Shown here piece after piece: positions 58,080 to 64,000 of a DNA stretch of 64,000 nt (its first letter is position 1; each line of letters begins with the position of its first letter). The position numbers were made by a program, and so were the translations under genes. Source of the DNA: Glaciimonas sp. CA11.2 (lineage in GTDB: Bacteria; Pseudomonadota; Gammaproteobacteria; Burkholderiales; Burkholderiaceae_D); contig NZ_JAVIWL010000001.1 in assembly GCF_034314045.1 (NCBI RefSeq), positions 930,001 to 994,000 on the forward strand, given 5' to 3'. Under the pieces are notes generated by a model, which worked only from the letters and a program-made list of their open reading frames with translations, was not told the origin of the DNA and did not search any database.

Positions 58080-58550
58080 ATGAATAACCTTAAAGTCTGG
58101 CCAGTGGCAACGTTATCAGCGCTTTTAATTGCTGCGGTTGGTGTAATGACGACATCAATGGTGCAGGCACAGCAGCAGACGAATACGCCGCGGCCTGCAA
58201 ATCTGGCACCGCCGCCGCCCGAACTACAGAATCTGGAAGAGGGTGAAAAACCTGCCATTACCACTCAAAAAAACGAGAAAGCGCCGGAAGACACCATCAC
58301 GCAGCAGCGCCAGCAAGGCGTTGTCACGGACATCAAGGTTAACAGCGGCGGCAGTACTTATCACATCGTACCTAGAACAGCCGGCACGTCGTTGCCGGGC
58401 GATACGCCAAGTGCACCAGCGAACGGTGCGCGATGGGTGATTAAGGAGTTCGATTGGGGCCAAAAGAAAGAAAAGCCAGCAACTCCCGGCCAAGAACAGG
58501 CTGTTGATAGTAAAACAGCGCCAATGCCACCTACCACGCCAGCCCAATAA
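58080..58550 (+). CDS. DUF2782 family periplasmic protein
   Basis: A 156-residue protein of unknown function whose core matches DUF2782, a family that lies between polA and thrB in many beta- and gammaproteobacteria. Residues 1-30 form a signal peptide (VATLSALLIAAVGVMTTSMVQAQ). PPPPELQNLEEGEKPAITTQKN opens the core, and DIKVNSGGSTYHIVPR gives the short beta-rich part. A further Lys/Pro/Gln-rich tail after about residue 118 makes it longer than usual. Its ATG overlaps the stop of a six-codon leader frame. Confidence 0.75.
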   Translation: MNNLKVWPVATLSALLIAAVGVMTTSMVQAQQQTNTPRPANLAPPPPELQNLEEGEKPAITTQKNEKAPEDTITQQRQQGVVTDIKVNSGGSTYHIVPRTAGTSLPGDTPSAPANGARWVIKEFDWGQKKEKPATPGQEQAVDSKTAPMPPTTPAQ

Positions 58551-58687
58551 GGCGGCTTTTCTGGTGCTTTTTGTAGCCCTGCGGCAAATGTTGATGAGAG
58601 ATTCAAATGTTGGGTCTTTTTTCTACATTCTCACAAATAGCGTGACCTTTCGACTTTTTCCGAAATCTCTTTTTTTAAATTTTTCTC

Positions 58688-59644
58688 ATGGCAGTATTTA
58701 CCCCGGTCAGCCTCGATGACCTTAGCCAATGGCTTTCACAATTTCCCTTAGGCAAAGCACTGGCGATCAAAGGTATTTCGTCCGGTATCGAAAATAGTAA
58801 TTTTTTCATCAATACCGAGGCCGGCGAATACGTGCTGACAGTTTTTGAAAAACTGACGTTCGAACAATTGCCTTTTTACCTTGAACTTATGCGTCACCTG
58901 GCGCAGCGTGGCGTGGCGGTGCCTGCTCCCATAGCCAATCAGCATGGCGCGCTTATTAATGCACTACACGGCAAACCCGCTGCGATCGTTAGCAAACTGC
59001 GTGGCGAATCCGAAATGTCGCCGGGTCCTGTGCATTGCCGCGAAGTCGGGGTCATGCTGGCAAAAATGCATCTGGCGGCACAAGATTTTCCGATTTATCA
59101 GCCTAACTTGCGTGGACTCGCATGGTGGCGGGACACAGCACCTGCCGTGCTGCCATTTTTGCCTGCAGAGATTAAACAGCTGCTCGGTTCCGAAATTAAG
59201 TTTCAGGAGGATTTTGCGGTAACTGCCACTTATCAAAGCCTGTCCAAAGGGCCCGTGCATGCCGATCTTTTCCGCAATAATGTGATGTTTGACGGCGATA
59301 AATTATCGGGCTTTTTCGACTTTTATTTTGCTGGATGCGATACTTGGCTATTCGATCTTGCCGTCACCGTTAACGATTGGTGTATCGACGTCGATACAGG
59401 AGAACTTGACGAGGTGCGCGTAGCGGCAATGCTGGACGGCTACCGCTCAGTGCAAGCGTTTAGTAGTGATGATCAAACCGCCTGGCAACCCATGTTACGC
59501 GCCGCCGCATTGCGCTTCTGGCTATCTCGTCTTTATGACTTTTACTTACCTCGCGCAGCAGAAATGCTGACGCCGCATGATCCGGCGCATTTTGAACGGA
59601 TCTTGCGACAACGCATCGCTCACCCGGCTCCGGCCCTGCTCTGA
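58688..59644 (+). CDS. thrB: Homoserine kinase, choline-kinase-like type
   Basis: ThrB phosphorylates homoserine in threonine synthesis. This is the 318-residue form with an aminoglycoside/choline kinase fold found in Pseudomonas and Burkholderiales, unrelated to the GHMP-type E. coli ThrB. Landmarks are [41 protein letters not shown] near 33-55, the catalytic loop [17 protein letters not shown] near 190 and [25 protein letters not shown] near 215. It follows DUF2782 after 137 bp and is 5 bp before the next ATG. Confidence 0.94.
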   Translation: MAVFTPVSLDDLSQWLSQFPLGKALAIKGISSGIENSNFFINTEAGEYVLTVFEKLTFEQLPFYLELMRHLAQRGVAVPAPIANQHGALINALHGKPAAIVSKLRGESEMSPGPVHCREVGVMLAKMHLAAQDFPIYQPNLRGLAWWRDTAPAVLPFLPAEIKQLLGSEIKFQEDFAVTATYQSLSKGPVHADLFRNNVMFDGDKLSGFFDFYFAGCDTWLFDLAVTVNDWCIDVDTGELDEVRVAAMLDGYRSVQAFSSDDQTAWQPMLRAAALRFWLSRLYDFYLPRAAEMLTPHDPAHFERILRQRIAHPAPALL

Positions 59645-59649
59645 ATATA

Positions 59650-60420
59650 ATGGAAAAATTACCTGCAAAAACTGGTTGGATCTGGGTAAAAAGTGGCTTT
59701 GCGTTATTCCGCAAACAACCAGCTGAAATCTCGACTCTTTTCCTTGCCTATATGTTCCTGATGCTGGCTGTCGGTATCGTACCTGTATTGGGTCAACTGC
59801 TACCGCTGATACTGATACCTGTATTTTCAATGGCGTTCATGCAGGCCTGTGTGCAAATTGAGAACGACAAACGCGTTTTCCCAAATTTACTGCTGACGGG
59901 ATTTCGTTCGCCTGCAGTGAAAAATCTGTTACTACTTGGGTGCTTATACTTACTCGCCGCAATGATCGCCATTGGCGCCTCGGCATTGATTGATGGCGGC
60001 GTTTTCTGGGAAGCTATGACCGGACAGATTCCACTTGATGCCAAAACGGCGCAAGAATCGAATATGACATTAGCCATGATGTTCTCTGCCGCCGTGTACG
60101 TGCCCTTTGCCATGGGATTCTGGTACGCGGCTCCTCTTATTGCGTGGCAAAAAATGAGCGTATTCAAGGCGATTTTTTATAGCTTTTTCGCGGTTCAGCG
60201 TGAGACAAAAGCGTTTATGGTGTACGGACTTTCATGGGTCGTTTTCGGCGTATTGTTCCCTGCCATTATCAGCGTGATCGTCGCGCTGTTAGTAGGTAAT
60301 GCATCGATTACGCTTATGGTGCTGTTGCCACTGTCGATCCTGCTAACAGTCGTCATGTATTGCTCGTTTTATCCCACCTACAAGCAGGTATTTGGCGAGC
60401 CGGAACCCTCTGAAAAGTAA
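59650..60420 (+). CDS. BPSS1780-family integral membrane protein
   Basis: A 256-residue membrane protein of unknown function, named for a Burkholderia pseudomallei homologue. It starts with the family motif LPAKTGWIWVKSGFALFRKQPAEI and has about six hydrophobic helices (for example 29-55, 94-116, 135-158 and 195-245). It begins 5 bp after the thrB stop, so it is co-translated. The family is widespread in betaproteobacteria without a known role. Confidence 0.85.
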   Translation: MEKLPAKTGWIWVKSGFALFRKQPAEISTLFLAYMFLMLAVGIVPVLGQLLPLILIPVFSMAFMQACVQIENDKRVFPNLLLTGFRSPAVKNLLLLGCLYLLAAMIAIGASALIDGGVFWEAMTGQIPLDAKTAQESNMTLAMMFSAAVYVPFAMGFWYAAPLIAWQKMSVFKAIFYSFFAVQRETKAFMVYGLSWVVFGVLFPAIISVIVALLVGNASITLMVLLPLSILLTVVMYCSFYPTYKQVFGEPEPSEK

Positions 60421-60434
60421 ACTCTTGTAGCTTG

Positions 60435-60465
60435 TTCACTTCCCCGGTCTCCCCGGAGAAGTGAA
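60435..60465 (+). terminator. Hairpin between convergent genes
   Basis: TTCACTTCCCCGG pairs with CCGGAGAAGTGAA over 13 positions with one mismatch around a 5-nt loop. It sits between the convergent membrane protein and uvrD genes and could act on both; no long T-run is present. Confidence 0.55.
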
Positions 60466-60483
60466 TTATAAGAGATCTGATGC

Positions 60484-62766
60484 CTACACCTTATCCAGCT
60501 TGGCGATCGTTAAGTCCAGCAATTTCATTCCATGCTTGCCAAAGTTAATTTGCGCGCGGGCGTTTCCACCACCACCTTCGATATTGACAATCACGCCTTC
60601 ACCGAATTTTTGATGGGCGACATTTTCCCCAATGCGCCAACCCACATCCTGTTTCGTGATTTTGTTTGCAATGGCATTGGCGCCATATTGGGGCTCATCA
60701 ACCCATGCCGCTTTCGGGTGCGCAAACCAGCTTTGTTGCTGTGGTTGTATTTTGGGTGACAACCACTTGAGCGAGTCTTCAGGCAACTCATCGAAGAATC
60801 GTGACCGCAGGTTATAACGCGTCTGCCCGTGCAGCATTCGCGTCTGCGAGAAACTCATGTAAAGGCGCTTTTTAGCACGCGTGATAGCGACATACATCAG
60901 ACGCCGCTCTTCTTCCACGCCAGAGTCTTCTTTTTGGGAATTCTCATGGGGAAACAATCCCTCTTCCAGCCCTGTAATAAATACCGCTTCAAACTCCAGA
61001 CCTTTGGATGAATGCACCGTCATTAGCTGCAAGGCGTCTTGCCCGGTTTTAGCCTGATTATCTCCCGCCTCTAACGAGGCATGTGACAAAAATGCTGACA
61101 ACGGCGACATGATGAACGACAGCCGTGCGTCCGCATCAATAATTTCAATCCCATCCGCGGTCGTAATAGAGGCCGCTGCCAACACATCGGCTTGCGGGCC
61201 GAGCAATGCCGGCGCTTCTACTCCAAATCCTTCTTCTGAGACGAATAAGGTCGCAGCGTTGACCAATTGCTCCAGATTTTCGATGCGGTCGGCGCCCTCG
61301 CGCTCGGTACCGTAATGCGTTATTAGCCCACTCATGCCGAGCATAATCTGCACCATTTCTGGCAACGGCAAATGCTGCGTTTCAAAGCGTGCACCTTCAA
61401 TTAACTTGAGAAATGCGCCGAGAGAGGTGCCGGCCTTTCCCGCCACGTACGGTACCGCTGCATACAGCGAAATACCTTGCTGACGTGCGGCATCCTGTAG
61501 GTGTTCGAGAGAACGCGCGCCAATACCGCGTGTTGGAAAATTCACGACGCGCAAAAATGCTGAATCGTTATGGGGATTGTCCATCAGTTGCAAATACGCG
61601 ATTGCATGCTTGACTTCTGCACGCTCAAAATAGCGTTGACCGCCATACACCCGATACGGAATGCCAGCTGAAAATAACGCATGCTCAATCACCCGCGATT
61701 GCGCGTTTGAACGATACAGGATCGCTATTTCGCTACGCGTTGCACCCTCATTGATCAGGCTCTTGGCTTCCTCGATAATCCACTGGGCTTCGAGTAAATC
61801 ACTGGTTGACTCGTAAATTCTCACCGGCTCGCCGTGCCCAGCATCGGTACGCAAGTTTTTACCCAGACGCTTGCTATTATTAGCGATTAGCGTATTGGCA
61901 GAGTCTAGAATATGACCTTGCGAGCGATAGTTTTGCTCCAGCTTGATCAAATTTTCGACCTGAAATTCACGCTGAAAGGTACTCATGTTGCCGACATTCG
62001 CGCCGCGAAATGCATAAATACTTTGATCGTCATCGCCAACGGCAAACACCGCGCCGCCTTGCCCTGCCATCAACTTTAACCATTTATATTGAAGATCGTT
62101 GGTATCTTGAAATTCGTCCACCAAAATATGTTTAAAACGGGCTTGATAATGCTCACGCAAAGGCTGATTTCTGACCATCAATTCATAGGTGCGCAATAAT
62201 AGTTCGGCAAAATCAACGACCCCTTCGCGCTGGCATTGCTGATCATAAAGGGCGTATAACTCGACAAATTTGCGATTGTAGTCATCGTTAGCTTCGACAT
62301 CGTGCGCACGCAAACCCTGATCTTTTGCACCATTGATAAAGTACATCAAGTTACGCGGCGGATACTTCTCATCATCGATGCTCAATGATTTAAGCAACCG
62401 TTTGATCGCCGATAACTGATCTTGCGAATCAAGAATCTGAAACGTCGGCGTCAGCGCGGCATCCTTGTGATGCGCACGTAGCAGGCGGTTGCAGAGGCCG
62501 TGGAACGTCCCTATCCACATCCCGCGTGTATTAATCGGCAACATCGCTGATAATCGCATCATCATTTCTTTGGCCGCCTTATTGGTAAAGGTGACGGCTA
62601 GTACGCCTGACGGTGAAACTTGTCCGGTTTGAATAAGCCACGCAATGCGGGTGATCAGTACGCGCGTCTTACCGGATCCGGCACCGGCGAGAATCAAGGC
62701 TGGTTGAGCGGGCAAAGTGACTGCGGCGAGTTGTTCGGGATTGAGATTCTGAAGAAGATTTTGCAT
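60484..62766 (-). CDS. uvrD: ATP-dependent DNA helicase UvrD/PcrA
   Basis: UvrD is a 3'-5' superfamily 1 helicase used in nucleotide excision and mismatch repair. The 760-residue product shows motif Q LNPEQLAAVT, Walker A LAGAGSGKTRVLI near residue 26-38, VTFTNKAAKEMMMRL, motif II ILVDEFQDTNDLQYKWL near 220, motif III VGDDDQSIYAFRGA, and motifs V-VI (MTVHSSKGLEFEAVFITGLEEGLFPH; EEERRLMYVAITRAKKRLYMS). A Tudor-like tail ending IGENVAHQKFGEGVIVNIEG closes it. It is convergent with the BPSS1780 gene. Confidence 0.96.
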   Translation of the reverse strand: MQNLLQNLNPEQLAAVTLPAQPALILAGAGSGKTRVLITRIAWLIQTGQVSPSGVLAVTFTNKAAKEMMMRLSAMLPINTRGMWIGTFHGLCNRLLRAHHKDAALTPTFQILDSQDQLSAIKRLLKSLSIDDEKYPPRNLMYFINGAKDQGLRAHDVEANDDYNRKFVELYALYDQQCQREGVVDFAELLLRTYELMVRNQPLREHYQARFKHILVDEFQDTNDLQYKWLKLMAGQGGAVFAVGDDDQSIYAFRGANVGNMSTFQREFQVENLIKLEQNYRSQGHILDSANTLIANNSKRLGKNLRTDAGHGEPVRIYESTSDLLEAQWIIEEAKSLINEGATRSEIAILYRSNAQSRVIEHALFSAGIPYRVYGGQRYFERAEVKHAIAYLQLMDNPHNDSAFLRVVNFPTRGIGARSLEHLQDAARQQGISLYAAVPYVAGKAGTSLGAFLKLIEGARFETQHLPLPEMVQIMLGMSGLITHYGTEREGADRIENLEQLVNAATLFVSEEGFGVEAPALLGPQADVLAAASITTADGIEIIDADARLSFIMSPLSAFLSHASLEAGDNQAKTGQDALQLMTVHSSKGLEFEAVFITGLEEGLFPHENSQKEDSGVEEERRLMYVAITRAKKRLYMSFSQTRMLHGQTRYNLRSRFFDELPEDSLKWLSPKIQPQQQSWFAHPKAAWVDEPQYGANAIANKITKQDVGWRIGENVAHQKFGEGVIVNIEGGGGNARAQINFGKHGMKLLDLTIAKLDKV

Positions 62767-63003
62767 CCCATCATTATAACTGCGCGGCTATAAAAGAAGC
62801 GCGTTCCACGAGAGTGCCGAGACTGTTAGGAAGGGTATACGCTATAACATCGGCACACGGCAAGCAATAATTCACTCCAAAGAGTAAAATACTGCGTTGC
62901 AGCAAAGCAAAAATCCTGTCTGCGTTGACCTCTTAGGTTACATCCTGGTTACACCGCTTTTTGTCGATTACTCTCGCTTCCTCATCTTTCTACGTTAACT
63001 ACC

Positions 63004-64000
63004 ATGTCCGAACCAGCCCGCTTCAACCGCGGTAAGCCGTCCACTTCCGAACCTGGCATGTCGCCTGCGCCTGATTTACAGCAAGCGTCAAAGCTAGACG
63101 CGCAGCCCCTTTCAGAGGGTGCCGTTAGCTTCCATATTATCGCCACTTCTTTTTTTACTTTTATTTGCTACCTGTCAATTGGCCTGCCATTGGCGGTATT
63201 GCCTGGCTACGTCCATGTAGATTTAGGCTACAGTTCGGTGCTAGCTGGCCTCGCCATCAGTATTCAATATCTGGCCACCATGCTAAGCCGCCCGCGCGCT
63301 GGCCGCATTGCTGATTCAGTCGGTCCCAAAACATCGGTGTTGTATGGCTTAATTGGATGTACGGCAAGTGGAGCAATATTAATTGTCGCGGCATTATTGC
63401 CATCCATCCCATGGCTCAGCTTGGTTATATTGATGCTTAGCAGGTTAGTGCTCGGTTACTCGGAAAGTCTGGTTGGTACCGGGGCCATTGCCTGGGGCAT
63501 TGGTCGCGTTGGATCTCAACATACCGCACGCATGATTTCGTGGAACGGCATTGCTACCTACGGCGCACTTGCAGTGGGAGCGCCATTGGGCGTCGTGATC
63601 GTTCACGCATGGGGTTTGGCATGGGTCGGCGTTGCCATTATCGGGCTGGGCGGGCTTGGTTACTATCTAGCCCGGCGCAAACAAGCCACCGCAGTGATTA
63701 AAGGTGATCACCTTCCGTTTAGAAACGTGTTGCGCCGCGTGTTGCCGCATGGTCTCGGGCTGGCCCTTGGGTCAGTCGGATTTGGATCAATTGCTACTTT
63801 TATTACCCTCTTTTATGCGAGCCATCATTGGTCTAACGCCGCCTTCGCTCTCACATTATTTGGTGGCTTTTTTGTGGGTGCCCGGCTCTTATTTGGTTCG
63901 GTGATTACACGATTTGGCGGCTTTCGCGTGGCAGTTGCCTGCTTTGCAGTCGAGGCAGTGGGATTGCTGTTGCTTGGCTTCTCCACCGCTTCTTGGGTCG
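63004..64000 (+). CDS. MFS transporter, YhhS-like (3' end outside window)
   Basis: An open frame of at least 332 codons runs from the ATG at 63004 to the window end with no stop. Residues 1-40 are a Ser/Pro-rich hydrophilic extension; after it come about ten hydrophobic helices. The loop [20 protein letters not shown] between helices 2 and 3 is the MFS motif A, and the arrangement fits the YhhS/YfcJ branch of sugar-exporter-like proteins. Substrate unknown. It is divergent from uvrD across 237 bp without a clear Shine-Dalgarno sequence. Confidence 0.82.
   Translation, partial: MSEPARFNRGKPSTSEPGMSPAPDLQQASKLDAQPLSEGAVSFHIIATSFFTFICYLSIGLPLAVLPGYVHVDLGYSSVLAGLAISIQYLATMLSRPRAGRIADSVGPKTSVLYGLIGCTASGAILIVAALLPSIPWLSLVILMLSRLVLGYSESLVGTGAIAWGIGRVGSQHTARMISWNGIATYGALAVGAPLGVVIVHAWGLAWVGVAIIGLGGLGYYLARRKQATAVIKGDHLPFRNVLRRVLPHGLGLALGSVGFGSIATFITLFYASHHWSNAAFALTLFGGFFVGARLLFGSVITRFGGFRVAVACFAVEAVGLLLLGFSTASWV

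Overview
The window is a gene-dense chromosomal stretch from a betaproteobacterium, most likely of the family Oxalobacteraceae (Herminiimonas/Collimonas/Glaciimonas-like). This is inferred from gene order (aroQ-accB-accC-prmA-DUF3426, tgt-yajC-secD-secF, pilT-pilU beside yggS-proC, xseB-ispA-dxs, polA-DUF2782-thrB), from Burkholderiales-type protein families such as the BPSS1780 family, and from a base composition that looks near 50% G+C. I see no rRNA, tRNA, CRISPR array, phage, insertion sequence or plasmid function. It is mainly core genome with several small accessory catabolic loci.

Layout. 1-5 kb: end of aroQ, the accB-accC biotin/carboxylase pair of acetyl-CoA carboxylase, prmA and a zinc-ribbon DUF3426 membrane protein. 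5-12 kb: a PfkB sugar/nucleoside kinase, a glycine-rich lipoprotein, an exported peroxiredoxin, a fosmidomycin-resistance-type MFS pump divergent from an AraC regulator, a glutathione transferase and purB. 12-19 kb: an SbmA/BacA-type ABC exporter, then a LysR regulator divergent from a CitMHS transporter and a two-gene AtuA-type pair, which look like one inducible carboxylate-use locus. 19-25 kb: secF, secD, yajC, tgt and queA on the minus strand. 25-34.7 kb: recG, oxyR, ubiA, a DUF883 protein, proC, yggS, pilT, pilU and a glutathione peroxidase that overlaps pilU.

34.8-38.8 kb is a glycerol operon read glpD-glpK-glpF on the minus strand. It has a perfect 20-bp GlpR-like palindrome in the promoter spacer and a clear terminator, but no glpR in view. 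39-46 kb holds glcDEF (glycolate oxidase), a GcvA-like LysR regulator and a second D-2-hydroxyacid dehydrogenase. 46-50 kb: a PduO-type cobalamin adenosyltransferase and xseB-ispA-dxs (isoprenoid precursor supply). 50-54 kb: a Rieske oxygenase alpha subunit without partners, a mercaptopyruvate sulfurtransferase and a Tat-type dienelactone hydrolase broken by a single in-frame TGA. 54-64 kb: polA and a LOG-family gene whose start codons abut head-to-head, DUF2782, thrB, a BPSS1780 membrane protein, uvrD and the first part of an MFS transporter cut by the window end.

Points most worth following are the split AtuA/CitMHS locus with its ATC-N9-GAT box, the nonsense-interrupted hydrolase, the abutting polA/LOG start codons, a five-copy 12-bp repeat before oxyR, and the structured yajC-secD spacer. 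All family names come from motif recognition by eye; no database search was run.
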